Source: an uncultured Oscillospiraceae bacterium | GTDB lineage: Bacteria > Bacillota > Clostridia > Oscillospirales > Oscillospiraceae | Reading direction: 5' to 3' | DNA length: 13,172 bases | NCBI GenBank assembly: GCA_934661715.1 | Contig: CAKUJL010000021.1 | Span: 1 to 13,172, forward strand | Shown here: in pieces, positions 1 to 6,946 of the stretch | Position numbering within the stretch: the first letter of the stretch is position 1 | How the letters are laid out: the number at the start of each line of letters is the position of its first letter | Position numbers and translations under genes: made by a program | The notes under the pieces: model-generated | The model's database searches: none | Seen by the model: only the letters and a program-made list of their open reading frames with translations | Told to the model about the DNA's origin: nothing

Positions 1-1233
1 AAGGGCGTAACGACCGTGATCGTTACGGGCACCAACGGCAAGACCACGACCTCGCGCATGATCGAGCAGTCGTGGACAGACGCTGGAATTTCTTTCTTTG
101 CCAACAAGTCCGGCGCAAATTTACTCAGCGGCGTGACGGCGGAGTTTGCGGTGCATTCGACGATGACCGGCAAGTGCCGGTACACGCACGCGCTCATTGA
201 GTCCGACGAGGCGGCATTCAAGGCGATCTCAAAATTTGTCGACGCGAAGGCCGTCGTGGTGACGAACGTGTTCCGCGACCAGCTGGACCGCTACGGCGAG
301 GTCACGCATACGCTGGACAACATCCGCATCGGTCTTGAGAACTCGAAAAACGCCACGCTGTGCGTCAACGCGGACGATTCGCTTTGTGCATCGCTTCACA
401 ACGTGCTGCCGAACCCGGTCATTTTCTTCGGCGTCGACACGCCCATCTACACAGAGCGTGTGGCTGAGCTCTCCGACGCGCCGTACTGCATCCGCTGCAA
501 GCACGAGTACGTCTACGACTACGTGACCTATGGCCACCTGGGCGGCTACCGCTGCCCGAGCTGCGGATACGCAAGACCCCAGCCGCAGGTGCACGTGACG
601 AAGGTCCTCAAGACCGACGACGAGCACTCCGAGGTCATCTTTGAGGAAAACGGCAGGCAGTATCCGGCCAATATCCACCTTCCCGGCGGATACAACATCT
701 ATAACGCCTGTGCATGTATGGCGGCAGCAAGCGTTATGGGTATCGATATGGCCGTGGCGGCAAAGTCGCTCTCGAGCTTCACGTGCGGCTTCGGGCGCAT
801 GGAAAAGTTCCAGATAAACGATGTGGACGTGCGCATGATCCTGATCAAAAACCCCGCGGGCTGCAATCAGGTTCTGAACTTCCTCACGCAGCGGACCGAG
901 CCCTTCGTTTTTGCCGCGTGTCTCAATGACCGGGCGCAGGACGGCAAGGACGTCAGCTGGATCTGGGACGTGGACTTTGAGCGGCTGATCGCGATGGAAG
1001 GTGTGCTGTCTGACATTTACGTCTCCGGCGTGCGGGCGGACGACATGGCGCTGCGCTTTTTGTACGCGGGCTTCCCGAAAGAGCGCATCCATGTCCAGAA
1101 GGACTACGGCGCTCTCATGGAAGAGGCGACGAGCGAGAAGCTTCCGGTCTTTGTCATGCCGACGTATACCGCGATGCTGGCCCTGCGCGGCACGATCGCC
1201 AAGCGCTACGGCTACAAGGAATTCTGGCAGTAA
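1..1233 (+). CDS. murT: Lipid II isoglutaminyl synthase, Mur ligase subunit MurT (5'-truncated)
   Basis: MurT is the ATP-dependent Mur-ligase-like subunit that, with GatD, amidates the alpha-carboxyl of D-Glu in the peptidoglycan stem peptide to D-isoglutamine. The reading frame is open from base 1 and runs into the P-loop TGTNGKTTT near the window edge, so the start codon and roughly the first 40-60 residues lie upstream. The GTG at 16 is internal to the conserved strand before the P-loop and is not a credible start. A four-cysteine zinc-ribbon insertion typical of MurT is visible (CIRC near 487-498, CPSC near 553-564). The C-terminal DUF1727 region carries NPAGCNQ and DGKDVSWIWDVDFE; in this region the family contributes an Asp to the GatD catalytic triad. 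The stop at 1231-1233 is 12 nt before gatD, so the two are co-transcribed. The assignment is very secure, because the Zn ribbon and the adjacent gatD exclude MurC-F and FolC. Confidence 0.95.
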   Translation, partial: KGVTTVIVTGTNGKTTTSRMIEQSWTDAGISFFANKSGANLLSGVTAEFAVHSTMTGKCRYTHALIESDEAAFKAISKFVDAKAVVVTNVFRDQLDRYGEVTHTLDNIRIGLENSKNATLCVNADDSLCASLHNVLPNPVIFFGVDTPIYTERVAELSDAPYCIRCKHEYVYDYVTYGHLGGYRCPSCGYARPQPQVHVTKVLKTDDEHSEVIFEENGRQYPANIHLPGGYNIYNACACMAAASVMGIDMAVAAKSLSSFTCGFGRMEKFQINDVDVRMILIKNPAGCNQVLNFLTQRTEPFVFAACLNDRAQDGKDVSWIWDVDFERLIAMEGVLSDIYVSGVRADDMALRFLYAGFPKERIHVQKDYGALMEEATSEKLPVFVMPTYTAMLALRGTIAKRYGYKEFWQ

Positions 1234-1245
1234 GGGGGAAGAAGC

Positions 1246-1974
1246 GTGGAACTGAACATCTGTCATCTTTACCCCGACATTCTGAATCTCTACGGCGACC
1301 GGGGCAATATCCTCTGCATGAAAAAGCGGCTCGAATGGCGCGGGATCGGCGTGAATGTCGACGAGGTCTCCATCGGGCAGAAGCTGGACGCGAAAAAATA
1401 CGATCTTCTGTTCATCGGCGGCGGTCAGGATTTTGAGCAGGAGGTCCTGCTTCCCGATCTGCGCGGGGAAAAGACCACGGAATTGAAGGCGGCCATCGAA
1501 GACGGCCTTCCCGTGCTTGCCATCTGCGGCGGCTATCAGATGCTGGGGCAGTATTATAAGACCTGGGACGGCGTGCAGTGTGACTTTACCGGTGCGATCG
1601 ATGTCTATACTGTAGGCTCGAAGCAGCGCATGATCGGAAACTACATGTTCACCTGCGAAGAGCTCGGCTGTGAGGTCGTCGGCTTCGAGAACCACTCCGG
1701 CAAAACGTATCTCGGCGATGGCGTCAGGCCCGTCGGCAAGGTGCTGGCCGGCTACGGCAACAACGGCGAGGACGGACTCGAGGGCGCACGCTACAAAAAC
1801 GTCTTCGCGACCTACTCGCACGGAAGCCTGCTTCCCAAAAACCCGCAGATCGCGGACTTTGTGCTGAAAACCGCGCTCGAGCGCAAATACGGCGCGTTGG
1901 AGCTGAAGCCTCTGGATGATACGTTAGAAATCGCCGCGCACGCGTATATGAAAAAACGGCTGACCGAAAAATAA
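1246..1974 (+). CDS. gatD: Lipid II isoglutaminyl synthase, glutamine amidotransferase subunit GatD
   Basis: GatD is a class I glutamine amidotransferase-like (CobB/CobQ-type) protein that hydrolyses glutamine and passes ammonia to MurT for lipid II amidation at the cytoplasmic face of the membrane. The 242-aa product is the usual family length. The nucleophile is Cys94 in LAICGGYQ. Arg128 matches the glutamine-binding Arg of S. aureus GatD in position, and His192 in YSHGSLLPKNP is the expected catalytic His. The N-terminal LYPDILNLYGDRGN block is also typical. The start is GTG at 1246, preceded by the purine-rich SD AAGGGGGAAG (1232-1241). The gene lies 12 nt downstream of murT, as expected for an obligate two-subunit enzyme. 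It ends facing ispA across a gap occupied by a palindromic element. Confidence 0.96.
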   Translation: MELNICHLYPDILNLYGDRGNILCMKKRLEWRGIGVNVDEVSIGQKLDAKKYDLLFIGGGQDFEQEVLLPDLRGEKTTELKAAIEDGLPVLAICGGYQMLGQYYKTWDGVQCDFTGAIDVYTVGSKQRMIGNYMFTCEELGCEVVGFENHSGKTYLGDGVRPVGKVLAGYGNNGEDGLEGARYKNVFATYSHGSLLPKNPQIADFVLKTALERKYGALELKPLDDTLEIAAHAYMKKRLTEK

Positions 1975-1998
1975 CGCGCAGAAGCTGTGAAATGACGC

Positions 1999-2103
1999 GT
2001 AGGGGCGGACGACTCTGTCCGCCCGGCAGAAAAGTGTTCAAAACGCGAAAAACTACGGCGAATTCGTAACTTCCCTAGGGCGGACAGAGTCGTCCGCCCC
2101 TAC
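1999..2103. repeat. Perfect 26-bp inverted repeat made of two palindromic (REP/BIME- or MITE-like) units
   Basis: The left arm (1999-2024) and right arm (2078-2103) are exact reverse complements over 26 bp, separated by a 53-bp spacer. Each arm is itself a hairpin: GGGCGGAC at 2003-2010 pairs with GTCCGCCC at 2017-2024 around a GACTCT loop, and the right copy has stem 2078-2085/2092-2099 with loop AGAGTC. The non-palindromic loop and the flanking GTAG/CTAC show that the two units face each other. It fills most of the 157-bp gap between the convergent genes gatD and ispA and contains no credible gene. The form fits a REP/BIME-type pair or a short non-autonomous mobile element; I see no clear target-site duplication. 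It could also act as a bidirectional transcription barrier, although neither arm is followed by a good U-tract. Confidence 0.85.
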
Positions 2104-2131
2104 AGAGGTTCATTGTTCCTGTACCAACGGT

Positions 2132-2998
2132 TTAGCATTCGCGAATCGCGAGCTTCATCGACAGCTCTTTCAGGAAATCGGAGTCTTCGAAAACGCTGAG
2201 CGCTTCGATGGACTTCTGCGTTTCCTTTTCGATGAGCTTCGAGCACGCGCCGACGCCGTAGAGACGCACGAAGGTGTTCTTGTTTTCGTCCATGCCGGTG
2301 TTTTTGCCCATCTTGCCGGAATCGCCGAGGACGTCCAGCATATCGTCTCTCGTCTGAAACGCAAGGCCGAGGGCTTCGGCGTACCGGTCGGCAGCTTCCA
2401 GCTGCTCGTCAGACCCGCCCGCGGCGATCACGCCGAGTCTACAGGCAGCGGAAATGAGCGCTCCGGTTTTGAGCCGGTGCACGGTGTAAATTTCGTCCTC
2501 CGTCAGAACGAGCTGCTCTCCCGCAAGGTCCAGCACCTGCCCGCCGACCATGCCGCATTCTCCTGCGCACGAGGAAAGAAGCGAAACAGCCTTTACAATG
2601 CGCTCAGAGGGCAGATCCGCTTTTGCCAGCTCCCCAAACGCAGCAGTCAGCAGTGCGTCTCCTGCCAGCACGGCATTGGCCTCGCCGAAGACCTTGTGGT
2701 TTGTGAGACGGCCCCGGCGGTAATCGTCGTTGTCCATGCAGGGAAGATCGTCGTGGATGAGGCTGTAGGTATGCACCATCTCGATCGCCGCGGCAAAGGG
2801 CAGCGCCTTTTCCATCTCCCCGTCGCAGACCCGGCAGAATTCCAGCACCAGGATCGGCCGGATGCGCTTGCCGCCAGCAAGCAGACTGTAGCGCATGGCG
2901 TCAAAAAGCTGCTTCTGCGGCGCGTCGTCCGTAAAGAGCGTTTGCAGGTAATCTTCGACCTTCAGCCGGTAGCTTTCCATCACGTCCTTAAACATCAT
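2132..2998 (-). CDS. ispA: Farnesyl diphosphate synthase (polyprenyl synthetase family)
   Basis: IspA condenses IPP with DMAPP and GPP to make farnesyl diphosphate (C15), the precursor of undecaprenyl phosphate and quinones. Numbered from the chosen start (288 aa), the first Asp-rich motif DDLPCMD is at about 83-89 and has the two-residue insertion (DDxxxxD) of bacterial type II enzymes. Tyr78, five residues before it, is the bulky aromatic expected of a C15 synthase. The second motif, FQTRDDMLD, gives DDxxD at 218-222, and GGKRIRP and LKTGAL supply the pyrophosphate-binding basic residues. The longest frame starts at 3007, but its GGAG (3009-3012) is only 1 nt from that ATG. The ATG at 2998 has a 10-nt spacing and is preferred. 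The gene overlaps the 3' end of xseB by 11 nt, so it is the last gene of the nusB-xseAB-ispA run. Confidence 0.95.
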   Translation of the reverse strand: MMFKDVMESYRLKVEDYLQTLFTDDAPQKQLFDAMRYSLLAGGKRIRPILVLEFCRVCDGEMEKALPFAAAIEMVHTYSLIHDDLPCMDNDDYRRGRLTNHKVFGEANAVLAGDALLTAAFGELAKADLPSERIVKAVSLLSSCAGECGMVGGQVLDLAGEQLVLTEDEIYTVHRLKTGALISAACRLGVIAAGGSDEQLEAADRYAEALGLAFQTRDDMLDVLGDSGKMGKNTGMDENKNTFVRLYGVGACSKLIEKETQKSIEALSVFEDSDFLKELSMKLAIREC

Positions 2999-3224
2999 CG
3001 CGTTCATACTCCGTTTCTGCCGGTGTGCCGTCGGCGGTTTTCATGAGCTTGACGACCTCGAGCTCTGCCTTGTCCAGCAGCTTCGAGCACGTGTCGACAA
3101 GGCCGGTTCCCTCCTGAAAGAGCTTGAGCGCGTCCTCCAGTGGGACGTTCCCCTGCTCCAATTGCCGGACGATCTCGTCCAGCCGCGTGATCGACTGCTC
3201 AAAGCTCTGTGATTTTTTCGCCAT
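2988..3224 (-). CDS. xseB: Exodeoxyribonuclease VII small subunit
   Basis: XseB is the small helical subunit of exonuclease VII, which degrades single-stranded DNA from both ends; several copies wrap the coiled-coil arm of XseA. The 78-aa length is normal for the family. The conserved signature is clear: SFEQSITRLDEIVRQLEQGN followed by PLEDALKLFQEG, two amphipathic helices, then a charged C-terminal tail. The start ATG is at 3222-3224, preceded by GGGAGG (SD) about 6 nt away that lies within the end of xseA. The gene overlaps xseA by 26 nt and ispA by 11 nt, which suggests translational coupling within the operon. Confidence 0.95.
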   Translation of the reverse strand: MAKKSQSFEQSITRLDEIVRQLEQGNVPLEDALKLFQEGTGLVDTCSKLLDKAELEVVKLMKTADGTPAETEYERDDV

Positions 3225-4431
3225 CTTGTTCCTCCCGAATTGCCGTCACGGAAGCGCTGAGGCTCCCCTGATGAAGTTTTATGTCAACTCTATCCCCGAT
3301 CGTCACCTGCTCCGCCCGCTGCACCACGTGGCCGTCCGCGTCGATGACCAGACTGTAGCCGCGCGAGAGCACCTTCAGTGGACTGAGCGCGTCGAGCTTT
3401 GCCGTCAGGCGCACGAAACGCTGCTTCTGCCCGGTGAAATTGCGCTGCGCCGCCGCGGTGAGCTTCTGCGCGGTGTGATCGAGGAGCATCCGTCTTTCGT
3501 TTACATAATTGATTGGACTCTGCAAAACCTTGCGGCTTTTGAGACTCTCGAGCGTTTTTCGCTCCAGCTTCAGCTGCTTCTGCATCGCCTGCGCCATGCG
3601 CTTTCGCGCGGTGAGAAGATAGGTTCGCAGGTCGTTCTGGTCGGGCGCGACGAGCTCTGCCGCGTTCGAAGGTGTGGCCGCACGCACGTCCGCCACAAAG
3701 TCGGAGATCGTCACGTCCGGCTCGTGGCCGACCGCGCTCACGACGGGAATTTCGGAGGCGAAAATGGCTCTTGCCACGCGCTCGTCGTTAAAGGCCCAGA
3801 GGTCTTCCATCGAGCCGCCGCCGCGGCCTGTGATGATGACGTCCGCGACCTTATACTTGTTCGCGTACCGGATGGCCCCGGCAATTTCCGCGGGAGCCTC
3901 CGCACCCTGCACGCGCACGGGTAAAATCACGACCTTGCTCAGGGGATACCGCTTTCCGAGGATGCGCAGCATGTCCATGATCGCCGCGCCGGCGCCGGAG
4001 GTGATGATCGCAATTCGATGCGGAAACGGCGGCAGCCGCTTTTTGTGCTGCGGGTCGAAAAGACCATCTGCGGACAGCTTCGCCTTCAGCTGCTCAAACG
4101 CGACATAGAGGTCTCCCACGCCGTCGGGCGTTAAGTCGGTGCAGTAGAGCTGATACGCGCCGTCTCGCGGGAAGACCGTGATTCTGCCCAGCGCGAGCAC
4201 CTTCATGCCGTTTTCCGGCCGGAAGCGAAGGCGCGACGCACTCGAGCGGAACATCACGCAGCGAAGCGCCCCCGCCTCGTCTTTCAGGGTAAAATAGTGG
4301 TGCCCCGAGGGGTAGATCTTGTAGTTGCTGATCTCGCCGCGGATGCATAAATTGTTGAGAAGCGCGTCGGTGTCCATGAGGTTTTTGATGTACTCGTTGA
4401 CCTGCCCGACGCTGATGATCTGCCGCTCCAT
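3199..4431 (-). CDS. xseA: Exodeoxyribonuclease VII large subunit
   Basis: XseA is the catalytic subunit of exonuclease VII, acting with XseB in cytoplasmic DNA repair and recombination. The 410-aa product shows the family order. An N-terminal OB-fold covers about 1-105 (RGEISNYKIYPSGHHYFTLKD segment). The catalytic domain covers about 125-265, with TSGAGAAIMD, GRGGGSMEDLWAFN (about 202-215) and SAVGHEPDVTISDFVADVRA (about 232-251). A long charged helical arm spans about 265-345 and would hold XseB. A C-terminal block reads SPLKVLSRGYSLV. The start ATG at 4431 follows AGGAGGG at 5 nt spacing and lies 1 nt beyond the stop of the TsaD-like gene. It is slightly shorter than E. coli XseA (about 456 aa), mostly in the arm. 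Confidence 0.96.
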   Translation of the reverse strand: MERQIISVGQVNEYIKNLMDTDALLNNLCIRGEISNYKIYPSGHHYFTLKDEAGALRCVMFRSSASRLRFRPENGMKVLALGRITVFPRDGAYQLYCTDLTPDGVGDLYVAFEQLKAKLSADGLFDPQHKKRLPPFPHRIAIITSGAGAAIMDMLRILGKRYPLSKVVILPVRVQGAEAPAEIAGAIRYANKYKVADVIITGRGGGSMEDLWAFNDERVARAIFASEIPVVSAVGHEPDVTISDFVADVRAATPSNAAELVAPDQNDLRTYLLTARKRMAQAMQKQLKLERKTLESLKSRKVLQSPINYVNERRMLLDHTAQKLTAAAQRNFTGQKQRFVRLTAKLDALSPLKVLSRGYSLVIDADGHVVQRAEQVTIGDRVDIKLHQGSLSASVTAIREEQDGEKITEL

Positions 4432-4432
4432 G

Positions 4433-5353
4433 TTATCCCTCCTGCATCCACGTCAGAACGGCGATGCCCATCGCGTTGTCCGTCGAAAATTCGGGCGGCG
4501 AGAAGACCGCCTCAAAGCCCTGTGCGCTTTGTCTTAGCTGCGCGTTCGACGCCACGCCGCCGGAAAATACCACCGGAAAGCCGGGGTACTGTTTCAGCGC
4601 TTCGCGCGTCACGGCCAGAATGCACGATACGACGCAGTTGAGGACGTATTTTGCCGTGTCGGCGGGGTTTTTCGACGCGTCATAAAACGCGTGCATCTTG
4701 TTTTCCAACCCGGAGAACGAAAACTCCAGACCGTTCAGCTTGACCTTGAAGCGCTCGCGGCAATCCGATTCGCGGCTCAACCGGTCAATTTCCTTTCCCG
4801 CCGGAAAGCGAAGGCCCAGCGTAAGGCCCGTCCGGTCGATGAGCTGCCCGGCGGAAATGTCCTGCGTGCCGCCGATTTTTTCGGCGTTGACGGTTTTATT
4901 CCCCGGCGTGACGAGCAGAAGCTCGGTCGTGCCGCCCGATAAGTGCCAGGCCAGGTGCGGCCGCTGCATCAGGTCCATGCGTTCTGCCGACCAGCACGCC
5001 GCGGCAATGTGGCCCTGCTGGTGCGAAAACGCATAAAACGGCACGTCCAGCAGCTTCGCAAAATTCTGCGCCTGACTTAGCCCTGCCAGAAAGCACGGCA
5101 TGTAAGAGCCCTCGACGGCTCTGGGTCTTGTCGATGCGCCGACGGCCCTTATTTCCTCGCGCGAAATTTCCGCAAACAGCCGCTCGACGAGCTCGGGAAG
5201 GCGCTTGACGTGCAGAAACAGCGCGTCCGCCTGCCGCAGACCGAGCTGGCCCTCTTGAACATCCAAAAGACGTGAGCAGTTTTTACCGCTCACGCCGTTG
5301 AATGCAGCTACGGATGTGGTGTAGTTGCTGGTGTCCAGCCCCAGAACCATCAT
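4433..5353 (-). CDS. TsaD/Kae1-like (Gcp, 'peptidase M22') paralogue of unknown function
   Basis: This 306-aa protein has the ASKHA fold of TsaD/Kae1, whose canonical members make N6-threonylcarbamoyladenosine on tRNA. It keeps the metal-binding HxxxH (His111 and His115 in SHQQGH), SGGTTELLLV (about 139-148), the LIDRTGLTLGLRFPAGKEID stretch (about 171-190), FSFSGLENK, GGVASNAQLR (about 265-274) and the late Asp ligand in STDNAMGIA (Asp292). The hallmark N-terminal TSCDET is instead TSNYTT, so the Cys-Asp-Glu is gone, and the protein is about 30 residues shorter than typical TsaD. It is therefore probably a paralogue and not the housekeeping tsaD, which should lie elsewhere. Old 'O-sialoglycoprotein endopeptidase' names should not be trusted. 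The ATG overlaps the nusB TGA (ATGA, 5350-5353), and xseA follows after 1 nt, so it is a true operon member. The fold is secure; the substrate is unknown. Confidence 0.85.
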   Translation of the reverse strand: MMVLGLDTSNYTTSVAAFNGVSGKNCSRLLDVQEGQLGLRQADALFLHVKRLPELVERLFAEISREEIRAVGASTRPRAVEGSYMPCFLAGLSQAQNFAKLLDVPFYAFSHQQGHIAAACWSAERMDLMQRPHLAWHLSGGTTELLLVTPGNKTVNAEKIGGTQDISAGQLIDRTGLTLGLRFPAGKEIDRLSRESDCRERFKVKLNGLEFSFSGLENKMHAFYDASKNPADTAKYVLNCVVSCILAVTREALKQYPGFPVVFSGGVASNAQLRQSAQGFEAVFSPPEFSTDNAMGIAVLTWMQEG

Positions 5354-5799
5354 TGCGAAAGGCCCTCGCGGGCAAATTTCCCGAGAATGCCGTTGACAAA
5401 GGACACCACGTCCTCGTCTTCATATTTTCTTGTCAGCTCGACGGCCTCGCTGATGGCCGCAGCCGTGGGAACGTCGGCTTCGTGCTCGCACTCGTACATC
5501 GCGACCTCCATGACCGCGACGGCGACCTTCGAAATGCGCGATAAGCTCCAGCCGACCGCGTTTTTCTCGATGAAGCCGGCAAGCTTTTCGCGCTCGCGCT
5601 CCACGCCGTGGACGACACCGGCCAGATACTCCGCCTGCTTGCCGGACGGACGCTCGGCGTAAATTTCGGTCTCGGAGGCCAGCGTCGGATAGTAGTCCGG
5701 GTCCATCAGCAGGTTCATCGCCTCGTCGGCGGTGATGCCGTTAAAGTTCATTTCATAGACAAGGTGGCAGGCAATTTCCCGCGCGTTCGATCTGGTCAT
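5350..5799 (-). CDS. nusB: Transcription antitermination factor NusB
   Basis: NusB is a small all-helical RNA-binding protein that, with NusE (ribosomal S10), binds boxA in rRNA leaders and supports processive antitermination. The 149-aa product has the N-terminal signature RSNAREIACHLVYEMNF, a central acidic helical region, and the C-terminal signature DVPTAAAISEAVELTRKYED followed by VSFVNGILGK, all typical of the family. The frame opens with GTG at 5802, but the ATG at 5799 is better placed, 7 nt after GGGGGAG. It is the first gene of the nusB, TsaD-like, xseA, xseB, ispA run. A TATAAT box lies about 55 nt upstream, just past the terminator of the Asp23-like gene. The position next to an Asp23-family gene and xseA matches the Bacillus yqhY-nusB neighbourhood. 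Confidence 0.94.
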   Translation of the reverse strand: MTRSNAREIACHLVYEMNFNGITADEAMNLLMDPDYYPTLASETEIYAERPSGKQAEYLAGVVHGVEREREKLAGFIEKNAVGWSLSRISKVAVAVMEVAMYECEHEADVPTAAAISEAVELTRKYEDEDVVSFVNGILGKFAREGLSQ

Positions 5800-5853
5800 C
5801 ACAGTTCTCCCCCGCCGCGTGCTTCGGGCGGTTTTCTTTCAAAATTGGCTATT

Positions 5854-5882
5854 ATTATACACGAGATTGCAGCAGAAATAAA
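5854..5882 (-). promoter_or_regulatory. Candidate sigma-A promoter of the nusB-xseAB-ispA operon
   Basis: On the minus strand a perfect TATAAT (5854-5859) lies in the gap upstream of nusB. With a 17-nt spacer the -35 is TTTATT (5877-5882), a weak 3/6 match that overlaps the stem and U-tract of the preceding terminator. The position just after a terminator and about 50 nt before the nusB start is right for an operon promoter. The -10 is strong; the -35 is the uncertain part. Confidence 0.5.
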
Positions 5883-5910
5883 CCCTTTGTCACACCGGCA
5901 AAGGGTTTAT
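5878..5910 (-). terminator. Rho-independent terminator after the Asp23-like gene
   Basis: A perfect 12-bp inverted repeat (5878-5889 with 5899-5910) surrounds a 9-nt loop. Read on the minus strand it begins 4 nt after the stop codon of the Asp23-family gene. The stem is ATAAACCCTTTG / CAAAGGGTTTAT, followed by a short T-rich run (TTTATTTCT spanning stem end and tail). The stem is AT-rich and the U-tract interrupted, so termination may be partial. Confidence 0.7.
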
Positions 5911-5914
5911 TTGC

Positions 5915-6298
5915 TCATTTTTTGGTCTCTTTCGGAAGCGCGATGCCGCAGATGGTGACGTTGACCTCCGCGACGGTGAGGCCCGTGACAGACTCGACGC
6001 TCGTTTTGACGTTTTCCTGCACGTTTTTGGCAAGCTCAAAAATGTTCTGGCCGAAGCGCGAGACGACGTCGCAGTCGATTTTGAGCGCACCGTCTTCCGT
6101 ACTGGAAAGGCGCACGCCCTTCGAGAGCGTCTTCATGCCGAGCATTTCGGCGATATCCGTTCCGATGGAGCTGGAAAGCCCGCACACACCCTCGACCTCG
6201 AGCACGGCCATGCCGGTCACGGACGCGACGACGTCTTCAGAGATCTGAATGGTGCCGTTTTCCATCTCCTGCGTAAAGTATTCTTTGTTTTCAGCCAT
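5915..6298 (-). CDS. Asp23/Gls24 family envelope stress response protein (YqhY-like)
   Basis: This 127-aa protein belongs to the Asp23/Gls24 family (DUF322). Its characteristic segments are GTIQISEDVVASVTGMAV, EVEGVCGL, GVRLSSTEDGALKIDCDVV, RFGQNIFELAKNVQENVK and VESVTGLTVAEVNVTICGI. Members lack enzymatic motifs and are linked to cell-envelope homeostasis. The copy beside nusB corresponds in position to B. subtilis YqhY, which has been connected with acetyl-CoA carboxylase and lipid metabolism, but here no accB/accC genes adjoin. No signal peptide or membrane helix is visible, so the protein is cytoplasmic. The ATG at 6298 follows GGAGG at 7 nt. The gene has its own good promoter (6333-6360) and a terminator 4 nt after the stop, so it is largely a single-gene unit, although read-through from spoIIIAH is possible. 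Confidence 0.9.
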   Translation of the reverse strand: MAENKEYFTQEMENGTIQISEDVVASVTGMAVLEVEGVCGLSSSIGTDIAEMLGMKTLSKGVRLSSTEDGALKIDCDVVSRFGQNIFELAKNVQENVKTSVESVTGLTVAEVNVTICGIALPKETKK

Positions 6299-6332
6299 CG
6301 TAATACCTCCGGGTTTCGGTGCTTATGCGAAC

Positions 6333-6360
6333 ATTGTACCACAAACTGCCGGAATTTCAA
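6333..6360 (-). promoter_or_regulatory. Sigma-A-type promoter of the Asp23-like gene
   Basis: On the minus strand TTGAAA (6355-6360, 5/6 to consensus) and TACAAT (6333-6338, 5/6) are separated by 16 nt. The -10 is 34 nt upstream of the start codon, giving a leader of roughly 27 nt that contains the GGAGG. The promoter occupies the 69-nt gap between spoIIIAH and the Asp23-like gene, and no terminator hairpin separates it from spoIIIAH. Confidence 0.75.
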
Positions 6361-6367
6361 CCTGTTT

Positions 6368-6931
6368 TTACGGCTGCTTGACCTCGATGACGCGAATTTG
6401 CGAAAGATCAGCGTCCGTCTGGCTCGTTACAACGTCCGAAATGAGGGCGACGTCCGCTGTCGAGAGCCCTTCGGCGGGCGCGGAGACCGCGACGGAGATG
6501 GTGTCGTCGGCGATGTACGTCACGCAGTCGGTAAAGCCCTTCGCGATGATGAGGCTTTCGATCTGCGCCTCGCTCAAGGCCGTTCCCACAATGCGATTCA
6601 GCGTCTGCGAGGCGGTATCTCCGACGGCGGTCCCTTCATCGTAGGCGATCGTCTCTTCGAGTAAATTTACCGCACTGTCGCGCGAGGCCTGCCGCGAAAG
6701 GCGCACCTGCGCAAAGTAGTCCTCCGCGCTCGTGTTTCCCACGTCCAGAGAAACGGGCTCCGCCGCGTCCTCCAATTGCAGCGTCGTATCCCCCATCACC
6801 TGCTCGGCGTTCAGCGTGTCCGTTAAGTCCTGCGGCTTTTGCTTCTGGTTATACGACCAGTTGAGATACACGCCCGCGCAGATGAAAAGAAGCACCGTCG
6901 CAAGCACCGCGTTTCGTTTCCAGATTTTCAT
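6368..6931 (-). CDS. spoIIIAH: Stage III sporulation protein AH
   Basis: SpoIIIAH is the mother-cell membrane protein whose extracellular ring-building (YscJ/FliF-like) domain binds SpoIIQ across the intermembrane space. The product has a short basic N-terminus, one membrane helix (VLATVLLFICAGVYLNW, about residues 8-24), a low-complexity linker, then the hallmark YFAQVRLSRQASRDSAVNLL helix and a C-terminal alpha/beta ring domain ending in IRVIEVKQP. AGGAGG (6941-6946) abuts the first in-frame ATG (6940) with no spacing, so the ATG at 6931, 9 nt away, is the likely start, giving 187 aa. That is somewhat shorter than B. subtilis SpoIIIAH (about 218 aa). It is the last gene of the spoIIIA operon. 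The TAG stop of spoIIIAG overlaps its SD. Confidence 0.92.
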   Translation of the reverse strand: MKIWKRNAVLATVLLFICAGVYLNWSYNQKQKPQDLTDTLNAEQVMGDTTLQLEDAAEPVSLDVGNTSAEDYFAQVRLSRQASRDSAVNLLEETIAYDEGTAVGDTASQTLNRIVGTALSEAQIESLIIAKGFTDCVTYIADDTISVAVSAPAEGLSTADVALISDVVTSQTDADLSQIRVIEVKQP

Positions 6932-6940
6932 GTTTTGCAT

Positions 6941-6946
6941 CCTCCT
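6941..6946 (-). promoter_or_regulatory. Shine-Dalgarno site that fixes the spoIIIAH start
   Basis: A perfect AGGAGG on the minus strand directly touches the upstream ATG at 6940 and lies 9 nt from the ATG at 6931. A ribosome cannot use zero spacing, so this site selects the second ATG. It also overlaps the spoIIIAG stop codon TAG (6945-6947), tying the two genes together. Confidence 0.75.

Noticed and set aside
16..18. GTG at 16 as the murT start
   Set aside because: The frame is open to base 1, and the codon lies only a few residues before the P-loop. MurT proteins have several dozen residues before it.
229..1821. 530-codon open frame on the minus strand opposite murT-gatD
   Set aside because: It is a shadow of GC-rich codon use. 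The opposite strand holds two unmistakable enzymes with catalytic motifs, and the antisense translation has no recognisable domain or start signal.
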